Part shown: positions 1 through 12,980 of the stretch, piece after piece | How positions within the stretch are numbered: position 1 is the first letter of the stretch | Layout: every line of letters begins with the position of its first letter | NCBI GenBank assembly: GCA_910591455.2 | Contig: OU342816.1 | Coordinates: forward strand, 16,353,138-16,417,137 | Source of the DNA: Pholis gunnellus | Lineage: Eukaryota; Chordata; Actinopteri; Perciformes; Pholidae | Reading direction: 5' to 3' | DNA length: 64,000 nucleotides | The notes under the pieces: model-generated | Told to the model about the DNA's origin: nothing | What the model saw: only the letters and a program-made list of their open reading frames with translations | Database searches by the model: none | Program-made: the position numbers and the translations under genes

Positions 1-619
1 AACTTGGCCCTCCGTCGGCTGTTCCGCTGTAATTAATTCAGCTCTATGTGTCAGTATTTTGGGAAACTCTCCGCATCAAACCCCGCAAATGTATTTGTCT
101 AACTTTCAAAACTACCGTTTGTGCGAAACAAGGTTCGTAAACCTCGTCCTAAATTTGTACTTTTCCTGTTGCGGTTTGGCGCTCGCAGTGAATGTAGATT
201 TCTTTGAATTGCCTTTTACTGCAGCATGCATATTCATGAACGCCTGGTTTGTGTCCTTCCAGTTTCACATTCAGCCATTTGTCGCACTGAACTACTCGCT
301 TACATCGCACGGCAAATACGAGTCACCTCGGTTTTCATCCTAAAATTTCTACAACAACATTTCTCTTGCCGCCCATGAAGCTAGTAATTTCCTTGCAGAA
401 TCTGAGCTTTGCTTGTGATCGCAAATCCACCATTCCAATTAGCAATCTCCAGCACCAGATCTCTTTTTTTACATCGTGTAGGTGAGATATACTTTTTTCC
501 TATATTTTGTATTTCTTACTAAATGCTCTTCGGCAAGGAGGTATGACGTCTAAAAAGTGACCTTCCTGTTGGTCATGGGCGAGTACAATATGGGGTTATC
601 GTATTCACTTTTCTTTTTC
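1..619. other. unannotated noncoding stretch
   Basis: AT-rich sequence with a 94-codon frame at 59-343 that has no recognisable similarity. Nothing else is seen. Confidence 0.5.
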
Positions 620-930
620 ACGTCATGGCTACTCACTGGTCGGGGGGTTGGCGACACCACGTGTATGTATCAGAGGATTTGCGGCCGTCTTCGCCCTCCT
701 CTCCGGGCCAACAGTGGGGGGGGGGAAGAGCTGCTGAGAGTTGGCCATACCAAACTGGGAAGCACAAAGACCGGGGGAGGGAAAATTAATTAAGTCTGTT
801 GGACGGAGTCACAGCTCTGTCTTTGTGCGCCGCGCTATACGTGCGAGGCGAGTATTCCAACGAGATAGGACGAATGGACGGACACAGATTCATGCGCCGC
901 GTGTGCCAAATCCAAATGTGTGACTGGGCC
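620..930. promoter_or_regulatory. CpG-rich patch, possible distal promoter or first exon
   Basis: Against AT-rich surroundings this stretch has dense CpG dinucleotides (around 640-660, 680-705, 825-850 and 895-905) and a G-run at 715-725. Teleost CpG-rich patches often mark promoters, and mammalian ROBO2 has an alternative distal first exon. I cannot recognise a coding exon here: a 78-codon + frame (557-793) and a 60-codon + frame (741-923) cross it without familiar sequence. It may equally be an old GC-rich repeat. Confidence 0.3.
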
Positions 931-1144
931 GTATTCCACCTGTGCCTCCAGTATAACATGCTTTGAATAATGGTCAGTCAAGGTTGAAAGTGATGATAAT
1001 TATGCTGCCAAACTAACAAACAAACAAAAAAAAATGCTATTTGAATGTCAAGGTGATAATAATAAAATAGAAAAAAAGCCCAGATACCTGAGTATGTGAG
1101 ACTTTGAGTATGCAATTTAATGAATTGAATCACTAATTTATTTT

Positions 1145-1640
1145 GGATCAAGCTGTCGCTATGTCAGTGCTCCAGTCTGATGTGAGTGAGATGCAGAGGA
1201 AATCCGATGCAAATGTGTACGTCTCGTTGGCAGGCGAGCAGCCTCCTCTAACAGCCCTGCAGTGTTGATTCTGGCACAGCGGCAGTGCAAACATGTTGCT
1301 GCGGACGAGGCTACTTCCACTGTAATGTATTTACTGTCTAATTTGTGTCTCGGTGAGAGACCATATATCCTGTTTAGGGAGTGACACCTCTCCTCCTCCA
1401 CTTTATGGAGCGGTGCAGGCATTTGATGGGGACCTGAACATGCTGTGCTGATGGATGAGCTTGTCAAGGCGGCCCCATGATGCCCCGCTTCCCACAGAAC
1501 GCACAGGGCTGGAGGAAGTCAATCATAAAGAAAGGCATCACTCCGAACATGGTTAATAACTCATTCATAACGGCTGGAAATAAGCGTCTTAACGGTATGT
1601 GCTTCACTCGAGAACATTGGTTTACAGGGTACAGTGGGTT
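1145..1640. other. candidate conserved noncoding element
   Basis: This repeat-free block of balanced composition contains TTTACTGTCTAATTTGTG, CATATATCCTG and GTTAATAACTCATTCATAA, resembling developmental enhancers in texture. Short frames on both strands have no familiar sequence. The call is an impression only. Confidence 0.22.
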
Positions 1641-2864
1641 TTGGGTGTCGGCTTTTATGCTAAAGTTAAAAACATGACATGCGTCAAAGAAATGCTAATT
1701 AATCCCGTTGTGACGACTCCCTTTTTTTACCCAGTGATAAACATGCCTAAGGTTGAGGCTGTACATGTGTCAACAAGCTGCTTTTTGTAGATCACGCTGT
1801 TTGTTGCTCACGCTATTCCTTGCCTTCACTAGTCTGCCTGCTGCCGGTGTACAATGTTGAACACAACCTCTTAATGTCAGAAATTCAGCTCGAGACTGAG
1901 AGTTTGATTCCCTGAGGCAGAAGCTCTGAATCGCTGGCAGGTGTTTCAAAGTGTTCAATTTGTGGATGTTCTAAAACAAATTCTTGAAACTTTGTGCTTC
2001 AATACGTCTCTTTGAGTGACTTTCGGCACTATTTTTGTGCCTCTATTTTTGCTCATTCTTTTTTTTTTTTTTATGTGAACAATTCCAATCAACCGCATTT
2101 CTGAGGGAAGCTTGAAGCTATTCTAAGGGGCTGAATAATTGAGAAGTATTATTTCAAATGATAACTACAAACTCTTACTGTGATCACGTAGAACTTGTAT
2201 TGTTACTGGATATGTTTTGAATACGTGTTACAGTGCAAGTGAGCGCGGACGCCAATGCTACTTGCATAAGCGGTCAACCTGAGGCAAGCTGGCAACAAAT
2301 GTAGCGCATGGTTGGTAATTCCTCCCAGTCGACTGCAGCAGCTGAAGCAATAATGTGTTTTATTTTTCAAAAATGTCGACTCATATAGTGTTGTTGAAAA
2401 TCCAGAATGCAGATGGATGACATAGCAACCGATGATGCATGTTCTCAGGGGACTGCACAAAAAGTTGCCCTCTATTGTTTTCTGTAATTGACGGGCAGTA
2501 GAGCACTTTGTAAATGAGATTAAAAATAAGCAAGTACTCATGTCTTTTTAAGTCACTTCCAGTTAAAGTCAGGTACAATATAATATATCATTTCATATCA
2601 AATAAATCTGAGCTGAATCTAAATTGTTACAAATCATTGTTTGCATGTTGGAACATAGACAATACTATCTGAAATACATATTGCACAAAAGACAATGTAT
2701 TTCTACACAACCTTAGTGATCAGTAGATGTTGGGAAAGTCACCATGACTATAGTTTCAATGTCCAGTAAACACACGCAGTTAACATGAGTAACAGTGTGT
2801 TTCTCTCCTTTATTTTATTTCCACTGCTTCCACCGCATACTGCTGTTGTCTCAAGGCTAAACAA

Positions 2865-2867
<3 letters not shown>

Positions 2868-2903
<36 letters not shown>
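2868..2903. repeat. (TG)18 microsatellite
   Basis: An uninterrupted TG dinucleotide run. Confidence 0.98.
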
Positions 2904-2904
<1 letters not shown>

Positions 2905-3299
2905 ACAAAAGCAGTATATTTAGATACAGCATTAGATTTCTGCAGGTTTTCACATATTAGTCACTGTAAAATGTTGCATGCAGAAGCCTGTTGCATATTT
3001 ACACGATTTACCATGACTTCCCATGATTTACCGTGTCATGATAAAGGCCTGCAGCTGGACCTGCTGTGACACTGGATATGTCCTGTATCACTGCTATTGA
3101 GCAGCTTTTCTGTTGTTATTCAAAGCCATCACACACTGTAATTTGAGCCATAACAGCCAAATCGATCGACGGCACACAATCTACAATTTCAAATGCATTC
3201 TTCCCACATTCACTGCGCAGTTACAGTGGGAATATGTTAACATAAAGCATGTGTCAGAATAACACAAGCAAACTAATATTTGTATGTGAAAGCTCCGTC

Positions 3300-3885
3300 G
3301 GCACTTGGGCTGGGCGGTATGGCCTTCAATTTATATCATGGTATAATCTAGAAGCATGGACGGTAATGATATATCACGATATATATTCCCTGTTCCCAAA
3401 ATGTCAATATAAATGCTCTGAAGGGGTAAAGCACCGGTACTGCAACTTCATAGTATCTATAAATGTACTCTTAATAACTGTATTAATAGGACATATTTGA
3501 ATAGGCCTATAGGTATTTGAAGAACCTTTTATTGATCAAAACTGCAATAATGAATTAAAAAAAATTCAAAACTTTTCTCCTCGCTCAACAACTGACTTGC
3601 CCGTGGATGAGCCATTCTGTTGCTTTTCTCATGCTCCAGAACATGTTTGGATTTGAGGTGATAGAAAAGATGACCTGTAACCTTGTACCCCTTGCAACCA
3701 CGGTGCTCCCGACATAATTGTCTGACTTTTTAAAACTGAACCATCTTTATATAACGGAAGTCGCACTGGCGTTTGAAAAAAGAGGGCTATAGACGGTATA
3801 GTCGAAATTCATACCGTAGGGAAAATTCATACTGGTATATTTTCGATACCTTTTTTTTTACCTTACACCGCTAGGTTGAATCTAA
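3300..3885 (-). mobile_element. hAT-type DNA transposon remnant with a decayed BED zinc finger
   Basis: The left end contains GGGCTGGGCGGTATGG followed by a run of ATATCACGATATATA. This matches a family of teleost DNA-transposon ends I know from memory. On the minus strand around 3570-3760 one frame reads YKDGSV, then C-x-E-H..GCKGYK, then HLFYHLKSKHVLEHE. This is the layout of a BED-type zinc finger in hAT transposases, which usually has an NLFxHLKxxH-like end. The right side ends in a T-rich run then ACCGCTAGG. The termini are only weakly inverted, and I found no convincing 8-bp target duplication, so the edges are approximate. The full transposase is absent, so the copy is immobile. Confidence 0.6.
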
Positions 3886-4620
3886 CGGGCTAAAAATATT
3901 AAGCCTCCTAATAGACTGTCATGCAGCTTCTGGGCGAAAAAGTGGTGCATGCTTGTACACAGGCAGCCCCTGCTGTCTACTAAAAGTCTAACAACTGACA
4001 GGTAAACTGTGAAATATTACATGGTCCCGTCAAACTGCTTAGACCCATCTCCGCTTTCCACTCCCAGTGAACTCGAGTGTGGTTTCCCTCAGTAAACCTC
4101 CAAAGGTCTTTAACACAGGCAGCGGTGGGAGTGACGACGCGTGTCATATTTGCTTTTCATATTAAGGAACGTTAAAAGGGAATCGGGAGGAACTAACACA
4201 CACACAGCGATAGACTCAGTCCTGCACACAAACTCCAATAAACAAACATTTGATGCGACGACATCTCCGTCCAGAGTGGATGTTTTCTTTGGTTCAAAAT
4301 GTTATGAATTAGTTAGAGATGGAGTCAGAATTATCCAGATTACAAACCATGTATTGATTTTTTTGACAACATAGCGCACAGAGGTCTACACGCATCCACA
4401 GCGTTCTGCCAGACAACAGTGTCGTCAGTGAAAAAAAAAAAAAACCCCATCTTGTTTCCTCTCAGTGGAGCGTTCACAGATGCATCACTCAGTGCCATTT
4501 GAAAGGGTAGGATTACTTTCAGGACAAGCGCGCTTTATGGCAGTAACACACGTTTGGAGAAACATTTTGGATTGTGCGACAAATACAAGTCTTGCATCCA
4601 TCAAATCCATAATACAACTA

Positions 4621-4634
4621 CCCCCCCCCCCCCC
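4621..4634. repeat. poly-C tract (14)
   Basis: A run of 14 C after TACAACTA; the length is prone to sequencing error. Confidence 0.9.
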
Positions 4635-4985
4635 TTCCACCCATCTTGCTTGAGTTGTCCCAAAAATACATACACAGTGTTTCTGTGGCTGTGTGACCCT
4701 GAAGGTATGTCTGGGAGGTTTTATGACACTCACTAAAAGATTTGCAAGTTTTGCTGACTGCATGTCTTATACTGTCAGTGGTGCATAACCAATCTCTCCA
4801 TTCGAGACTGTTAATATATACTGTCTCTACGCACCCTCCTCCAGCACGCTGTGAGGAAAAACAAGCTCAGGAAACTAGGGTCTGGTAGCAGGAATGACAC
4901 CAGGAAAAAACATTGTATCAGGTTGGGCGTCATCACAGAAATACAGGCATTTCTGATTGAGTTATGTCTCCTGGCATGGCTACGA

Positions 4986-4988
<3 letters not shown>

Positions 4989-5020
<32 letters not shown>
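4989..5020. repeat. (TG)n microsatellite
   Basis: An uninterrupted TG run of about 16 units, followed by GGTTTCACC. Confidence 0.98.
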
Positions 5021-5023
<3 letters not shown>

Positions 5024-6272
5024 TTCACCGTGGTGTTATGCTATTGCTCTACGGGTAACTAAATAATACAGTATAAAGTTGTCACACAAACGCTAACTCT
5101 TCTGGAGACATGCTTTTCGCTGAAACATGTTTTTAAGACGCGTCACAGCCGTTCATTCCAGGCTGCTTTTAGTACTATCGTGATAATTGTGCTTTTCCCC
5201 TTACTATTGTTGACTAAAGTGCTTTGTTTTGCTTCATATTGCAAAAATCCAGTGTTGTAAATAGCATTTCAGTCATCAAAGCAACAAGATGAATGCAGCT
5301 ATCTCAGCCCTGCTGAAACAGAACATATCCTAGAGTTAGCCCGTGTGCGATAGCATAGTTCAATATTGCTAGTACCACATGTGAAGAAATATTGAAGTGT
5401 GCATATTATCTATACGTTTCCAATGTCAGCCCGCTTGTCTTTAAACTCAGAACCGAATCATAATCGAATATTTTAAATAAAATGAGTCTAAATGATGTTT
5501 CTAGAGCAGTAACAGCAATGTTTGGAACAGCAAAGACACGATGCAAACCCAATAATGTTTCACTGCAAACGAAGCGTGATAATAAATTACGGGGCCCGTT
5601 TATTACCGTGTTTTTGTAACCGTCCTTAAATGAAAAGGTTTCTTCTTATTTATTGTGTTTCAGGCAGTCTTTTGAGATGTGTTCATCAGCACAAATATAC
5701 GTGAATGAATATTAAATGCACTCTTAAAATCAAACCATGTTTTTTGAATTAAGCACATTTTCTTTTAACAATTCATTTTCTTCTCCGTTTGCTGTGGTTT
5801 TATCAGTTACTTTACGCTCTCACCACTTCTCCGACTTGGATACATGCTCTGCAGGCTTATCGCATCCACAGTCAAATTCACAGTCAGTGGCTGATGTTTT
5901 TAAAGTGGTGAGAGCGGTTGTAAGGAGGATTGACTCCTCGTGTCAAAGGAGTCCCTCATCTCCTTAAGAGGCAAACTGTGGGTGAACTCTACAGGACTGA
6001 AGCACTCCAAGAGACGAGTAACACGAATATTTTAGCTGTTGTGTATCCGCAGACGGATGTGTGCATCAGCTTCAAACTGTTGTATGTGAGAAATGACACC
6101 AAGTTCTCTACCTTTCTTTGACTATTCTGAAGTTCCCTTTTTCATGTGGCCAAAAAAAACCAGATTGATTGAGAACTAGACGAATGCTATTTCTGAATAA
6201 AGGCCAGCGATCTGATCACCAGTGATCACATTGACGGATCAAAAGGAGTTGAAGGCTAAAATATGAGTGCTA

Positions 6273-6273
<1 letters not shown>

Positions 6274-6321
<48 letters not shown>
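6274..6321. repeat. (AC)24 microsatellite
   Basis: An uninterrupted AC run followed by an AAAC-type extension. It creates valine/cysteine-repeat open frames on the minus strand that are not genes. Confidence 0.98.
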
Positions 6322-6324
<3 letters not shown>

Positions 6325-7376
6325 AACAAAGAGGACATAATGTATGAGCTGATTTATTTGAAAAAAAAAACACAGTGCATTTTTGATTTGGGTGACTCTT
6401 CCAAACAGGGCAGCCAAGCAACACTGGAAGGGCCTCAAAATGTGAAAGCCCTCCAGCAACAACATTGGCAAAAGAAAAGTATAAAAAATAGTCTGTTCCA
6501 CATCCAGCTGAAATGAAAACATAGCAATTAGCAAATTAAGGAAATTGGACAATTCTAAACATACAAACAAGTTTTGGAGCACTGTTTTCGTTTCATACGT
6601 TCCAACAGTCCAACCTTGCTTTTCTTTCCTGTGGATTCCGGTTTTGACCCTGAGGCAAACTTTCCACAGCGTGGCATTTGTATGCTTGGATGGAGATGTC
6701 AGGATGACAAAATGTTGCGCGTCAGTTAAGAAATCTGATTCACATGATTCATGAAAGCACATCACTCCGTCAAAACGGCAGAGCACGCAGGCTGCAGTTA
6801 AGGCAAGGGTTACCTGCGGGCAGTGAATCTAACCCCAGAACACAACTGCCATGATATAAGGATGTTCTTTTGGCCGAACATAAGGATAGTGTATAAGGAT
6901 TTCTGTTTAGCTCAGATTTACCATAAGGGTTTGGTTTATGGCTTAAAGCTAGAGTTGGTAATGTTCTTCAAAATCGTTTTTTATTATAATGTTTAATTCT
7001 CTTTACATCCCGACAGCATTCAATAGACAGAATGCCCTGACAAAAGAAAATACGCCAAAAAAAAATGATTGGGCGGGCTACCTGCACACTCACATTCAAC
7101 TTCACGAAACGATAAAAAAAATACTTTTTAAAGTGTTACCTGTATTGACATTTCTTAGTCAAAAGGAGACGTTTCGATCGAACGTGTTGACACTCAAATA
7201 TTGATCCGCACATTTCATCACTCATCACAAATCCATCAGAGTAGATAAAGACAGACGTATTGAGACTTCTACAGATTAACACCTGTGTACTGTTTCCAGT
7301 CTCTAGATCAGCAGATTAGTACCGGCTTATGTTTTAACACAGTCACTGAAGAAATAACAATTAACTGATGTATCGA

Positions 7377-7424
7377 GATATATATATAAGATATATATAT
7401 ATAGATATATATATATATATAGAT
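7377..7424. repeat. (TA)n with GATA interruptions
   Basis: An AT-dinucleotide run broken by AGATA units. Confidence 0.95.
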
Positions 7425-8039
7425 ACAGTGATTAGGGAAACAGAAAATCCGTATGTCATAGATGAAGAAATTTACAATCCAGTCACACCTCACAGTCGAC
7501 ACTTTGACAATACTGATATGCACTCCAGTGTCTTTCCATGTCATTAGCAGCAGACTTTTCCCATCCTCATCGTTCATCGTTCCCTCGGTTATTTCCTCAA
7601 TCAAGGCGTAATTTCGGGCCGCTCTGCTTCACTTTGTGTACCGCATTTGTGAAAAGTAAAAATCGTTTCGGTCCATTCCTTAGACCGCTGAGCGCAGAAT
7701 AACAGGATCAGGAAACGACCAAGCCCAGCTCGTCAGTGATTCAACGTCTCCATTAAAGGACCATGATCTGTTCTATGATTCATGATGGCCATGCAGGAGA
7801 GTCATGTAATTGGAGTGTATGAAAAGCGATGGCACTTTCAACAGGATTTCAGCTCCGTTATCAGAGTAGTTACCGTTTCAGTGTCAGTTCTTCTCCCCCT
7901 TTCTACTCGCACATCGTATACACATCAAAGTCGTAGGCCGGCAGTGCACTGCAGTAATGAATGGCCCACATTTCAGCTGCTTAAATTTGATGATGTCCTA
8001 TTGAAGTCTTTTTTTCTTTTTCCACAAGTTTTTCCCCTC

Positions 8040-8330
8040 ATGTTCTAATTCCATCTGGCTCCTAATAGTTTAAGGTAATTATGGTATTGTAATTCCACCG
8101 TTAAGGTTGCACGGCAATTACTGGAATTGCTGCTAATTAGCTTAACTGCTTGCTTAAGTGCCTCTCTTTTTGAGTGAAACAAAAATCTATAAGACGTGAT
8201 CATTTCAAATTTAAGTATATACTGGAACATGGTGACATGTATTTGCGAAGAAATGTGTAAGAGCAAAGGAGATAGCCCAAATATGAGCGGCAATAATGAT
8301 GCCAGCACTTCTGACGGCAAAAAGTGATTA
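8040..8330. other. candidate enhancer, homeodomain-core cluster
   Basis: TAATTA cores occur at 8076 (GGTAATTATGG) and 8134 (CTAATTAGC), with further AATT-type half sites (CAATTAC, GTAATTCC, TGGAATTG) inside ~100 bases and no simple repeat. Such clustering is typical of enhancers read by homeodomain factors, but AT-rich DNA makes these words by chance. Confidence 0.28.
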
Positions 8331-11255
8331 GTGTTGAAATCACCTTCCCTCTCTTCACTTAGAAATGCTCATGACCACTTTCTGGTGACTAACCCTTTGT
8401 AGTTTAAAAAAAAAAAAATTTTCATTTAAGCTACACTGTCATTCAACTCTTCTTTAGTTTGTGTTTGACGTTTTAGGGTCTCTTTAATGTATTTATTTAA
8501 TTTGTTATTAAACAATCCGTACAGTAGTTAGCATGTAATTTAGCGTTACTATTATTAAATGATAGGCTGGTAAGATTAGGTATTTTTCCTTCTGTCAACA
8601 AATTTAATGAAAATATTAAAAGCTACCCTAAGCATGTTCATCAATGCTTTAGAATTCCATTTAATCTAAAAGCTTTTAAAAACATACCAATTGCCCACGC
8701 AGTTGTACCAGGTCACATTTTCCACTTGTGCAGCGATAGTGTATTAATCCACAGCTACAAATAGATTTACTTCTGTTTGAGTGATGTTTGCTAAAATCTA
8801 CAGTGCCCAGCTGCTGTAAATGATTTAGTCTTATTTGTTAAATCTAACTATGTTTAGGATTGACTTGTGAAACCAATGGGCTCAGGACTGGGAGCCACAG
8901 ACAGGGCATGGATGTTGGGAAGTAGATGAACAAACATATTGTTGTTTTTGGTCCTTAAATGGAATTGTTAACATTAAAAATATTGACAAATGCCAGCCTT
9001 ATTAATTAATGTCTCCCTCCACCCAGAAATGTGTTTTGCTTTTTGTTGGTGCAGAATGGTGTGTGTGTTGATTTTGACACTAGAATGCTTTTCTCAAATT
9101 CAACTGTTAAAGCGGAAATGTTCCTGTGCTCCCCTCAGTTAACACGTTCACCTACAAGGTGATTCTGCGACATCGCAACTATTTTGGAAGACAATCAACC
9201 CGATATGCAACTTGCAGAAGTGTTACGGGGAAACCAGAACTACAAGTAGACTAAATAAACTTGAGATGAGGTGAGTGACATTCTGCATCCAGCAAGTCTT
9301 CTGAAATTGAATACGATATTTGCATATTCATAGATTCTGGATTTGACAATGATGGGAAAGTAGATTATTTAATATTTTAAAGATTTTTTTTAACTTCGTA
9401 ATTCAGCTTTTTTTGGTGGGAAAACCATATAATTCCTCAGAAATCTCAGGAGAAATGTAAATATAAAGAGTGCATAGTACAGAGCATGTAGTAAAATATA
9501 ATATATTTGATTCTATACATAACAAAAGAAAGCTTAAAGTAGGAACTTTTTTTGTGGTGATTTTAACAATGATCTAGCTTCCTAGTGCTTAATATACATG
9601 GAGCTGGTACCTTGTCATGTTAGTCATTCATATTACTTACATCGTATTCAGCCTGAAAATTAAGAACCCGTAGAGGAACAGGACAATGAGACATTGATAT
9701 TGCTGTAACATGGATAGTTATGTGTGAAAAGCATTGAATAGAGGAAGATGTTCACTCCAAAAAAACACAAGACATTATAATTATAATGGCATACAAGTCC
9801 ACTGCCAAAATACTGGTATCAAGAGGAGAGAGATGTGAGATAGTACTTGCACTTCACCACATATGTAGCCTCAAGATAATTAAGCTGCCAAAAGGGTCAT
9901 AATGCGGTGCCATTAGGATATTATTTTGGCTACCAAGTCCAAGGGAAGAAATCTCAGTAATTAAACAGAGGGTTGGAGTCAAGACTTTAAAATATGACAA
10001 GAAACAAAGGCTCGGGTGCAAAAAGAAAAACTGCAACATAATGACAACTTTTGATACGTGCACTAATTCCTTGATCCCGGCGATCTTGTTGACTTGAGAA
10101 TGAATTGAAGGAGACAAAAAGAGAAACTATACAATACATATAAATCATCTGACAGACCTATAGGACACTCTGAAGCTCCACATCTAACGGCTACAGCGCT
10201 CTTTAGTGAACTCATCTAGTCTGTTTAACTTTATTTACAATTCATCTGTGTATTTCAGTAACCGAGCTCGACTTCCTCACGAACCAGTCGGCAGTATAGT
10301 TTCTGGTTATAATAGCGTGCTGTTGCTCCAGCAATAAACAGATTATGGCCTGATTTTTTTGATTTTGTCCCTGTTGTTTCTATTCAGGGGCACCCTGCGA
10401 TCCTTGCAGCAGATCTATAATAGGTCTAAGAGTCATTTGGTAAGATCAAGGGTGAGATCAGCCAGTGATCATTGGTTTGCTTTAACGCTTCACCAACGCA
10501 GTCTGATTGCCACTTAAATGCTGAGAGCCCATGGGTCCTCCTCTTTATTCTGGTACAGATGCAACAAAAAAAAAAAATATATATATCTACTGACTTTTTC
10601 ATCTCATATAAAGCGACCATATTTATCAACGCATGATGAGCTGCTGATGCACTTGAATTCATTCCCTATTTGCTGGGTGAATTGGCATGTGGTTCCCATT
10701 GTGGCTAGCATTGCAGGAGTCTATACTGTGCACTACAATGCAGTGCATTGTGTTTTGCAGACTTCCATGTCTGATGCTGTATCCAGACGCTGCCTTCAGA
10801 TATTGCCGCAGTCTGTGATGGAGCACGTCCATGCATTTTTTTTTTTTTTTTTTCCCACTAAGGGGCAGCTCCCGAGGTGATGAGGTCGGCGAATAGGGTC
10901 ATCAAGCCACGGCTTAAGTGAGCAACCCCTGTCACCTCAGGATGGAATTAATGTGATGAAAAGTTGACAGCACACAGGTTTGGAGTTGCTAAATGTCAAA
11001 CCTCGTGCTTACCGATATGATGTCTTTCCTTGAGCCGTATTCCCCAAGTGGTGGCAAACGACAACCCTCGCTCCAAGAAGTTCCATTTATAGATGCATAT
11101 GCAACGGAGGAACATAATGCCACAATTTCTGCAGAGGAAATGTTTCAATGAACACGTCTGCCAAGTTGCAAACATGTTACTGAACATATTCAAACATATC
11201 CAGGAAGTTACGTTCCCCTTATAACAAACAGTATAAGGTAGAACAAATTAGCTCT

Positions 11256-11293
11256 CTATATATATATACACATATATATATATATATATATAT
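11256..11293. repeat. (TA)n microsatellite with one CACA interruption
   Basis: The TATATA run flanks TACACATA and abuts the LINE-tail fragment at 11299. Confidence 0.95.
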
Positions 11294-11298
11294 CATTC

Positions 11299-11390
11299 TA
11301 AGATAAGCCTTAATTGATCCCCTAGAGGGGAAATTCAGGTTTTGGGAGAAAGGGTTGCATACAGAGCAGCACATTGAAGTCATTAGAGAA
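11299..11390. repeat. dispersed repeat, 'tTTGATCCCC...GGGGAAATTCAG' LINE-tail type
   Basis: The core AATTGATCCCCTAGAGGGG followed by AAATTCAG is a familiar motif near the 3' ends of teleost non-LTR elements. It directly follows a (TA)n tract, a common insertion context. Only the tail is present. Confidence 0.5.
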
Positions 11391-12922
11391 AGGTGCTGAT
11401 TCAATTGGATTAGCAGGAGAATGAACAAGCTGGATGTATTTCATGTGGTTGAGATCTCCACACAGACATCTCGGACTGTAACATATTGTTTTGTTTTTCT
11501 TAATTTTCCTGTTAATTAGCAGCCTTCTTCATAATAATGAATACAATCGATACAATAACAATACAATCCGTCATTTGCGATGAGCCGCAATTATGTTGAA
11601 AAGCTCATGCGTAGTTATTGGCCCAATGATTTCAAATAAAACGGGTATGCACGAACAAAGGTTTCATCACCGACGTCGATAGCATATGATCACAATGCTG
11701 CGCTTCAGTTACCCAAACCCCACACAATGCAAGGTTTCAAGTGTGCAGTTTCTTTCCTCAACTTCAAACTTTGAAATATCTCAACCATATTAAAATGTAA
11801 AGATGTGATAAAAAAATGCCAACTGTGTGTTTTAGTCACTTAGACCTCATGAAATATTTCCCAGAGTGCAATGAAGCGACCAAATGAGGCGAGTGGATGA
11901 CTTCTTCCAGGCCTGGCCACAGCTCTCACATTAGACAGCCCATCAACAGGCACATTTGCACAGCGGGAAAACACTGAAGGTGTGATTAGGCTGGAGGTGA
12001 ATCTCAAGGCCTCAGTAGTTTACATCTTGGCATCCAATCACCTTAGAAAATGTACTATAGCATCCGGCTTACTAATACGCTATATTAGTTTTATCATGAA
12101 CATACCGGCGGCAAGTCGTTATTTAATTAAACAAAGATGTCGGTAATTATATTATCTTCACGCCAACGTTAGAAACTCGTTTGAATATTTGCAACACGTG
12201 ACGTAAACCTTGAATGTTGAAAGAAGGCCACATGGCAAATCTTTTAATCCTTCCCAATCTGGGCTGCGATGTGAACCAGGGACAAGAGGATGAATAAAGC
12301 TGTGTCCGTCCATCTGGGTTCAAAGATCCTGTACAGCTGTACCCTCTAAATCCACAACGTGTGCTTTATAGGATAGTGGAATGAGAGAAGCTCAGGCAAA
12401 TGATCTTGACTTTCAGTACGAGGTAATATTGTTTTTATTGCAATGATTCAGCTATTCAGCTGGCCCACTCCAGGTCAGATTGGAGAACATTGCCAAGTAT
12501 GTCCTCATTACCGAGTGAATAACCTGTGTTTCACAGTGAACCATAATGTCCTCAGTTTTTGTCAATTATGGTAGTTTCCAGTTTTATTTAATCCCCAAAT
12601 ACATTTCAAATATCAATGGAATCAGATTTTTTGAAAGGATTACTTTCATTCAAGTATATGTCATTTGCCAAGCAGACGTGCCAAACGTTCATTTGTTCCC
12701 GCTTCTCAAATCTGAAGCTCTGCTGCTTCTCTGTTTGGTATCATCGTGATATCTTTAAGTTTTGGACTGTTGGCAAGACAACACAAGCAATTTAAAGACG
12801 CCACTCTGGGCTCTGGTAACCTTTGATGGGCTTTCTTCACTTCTTTCTTTTTTCTTTCTCTTATTTACATGTTATGGTCACAATGCTTTAACGCATTTAT
12901 CTATCACTCAATCCATCAATAT

Positions 12923-12924
<2 letters not shown>

Positions 12925-12974
<50 letters not shown>
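12925..12974. repeat. (TA)n microsatellite, ~25 units
   Basis: An uninterrupted TA run bounded by AAAATA on the left and AAAATA on the right. Confidence 0.97.

Positions 12975-12980
<6 letters not shown>

Larger units (their letters stand above)
4635..8039. other. noncoding stretch with microsatellites
   Basis: Apart from the three simple repeats listed separately I see no gene, RNA or recognisable transposon. The 176-codon minus frame ending at 6256 is extended only by the AC microsatellite. Confidence 0.55.

Noticed and set aside
6256..6786. 176-codon minus-strand open frame
   Set aside because: It is extended by the AC microsatellite translated as valine-cysteine repeats; the rest has no recognisable sequence and no splice support.
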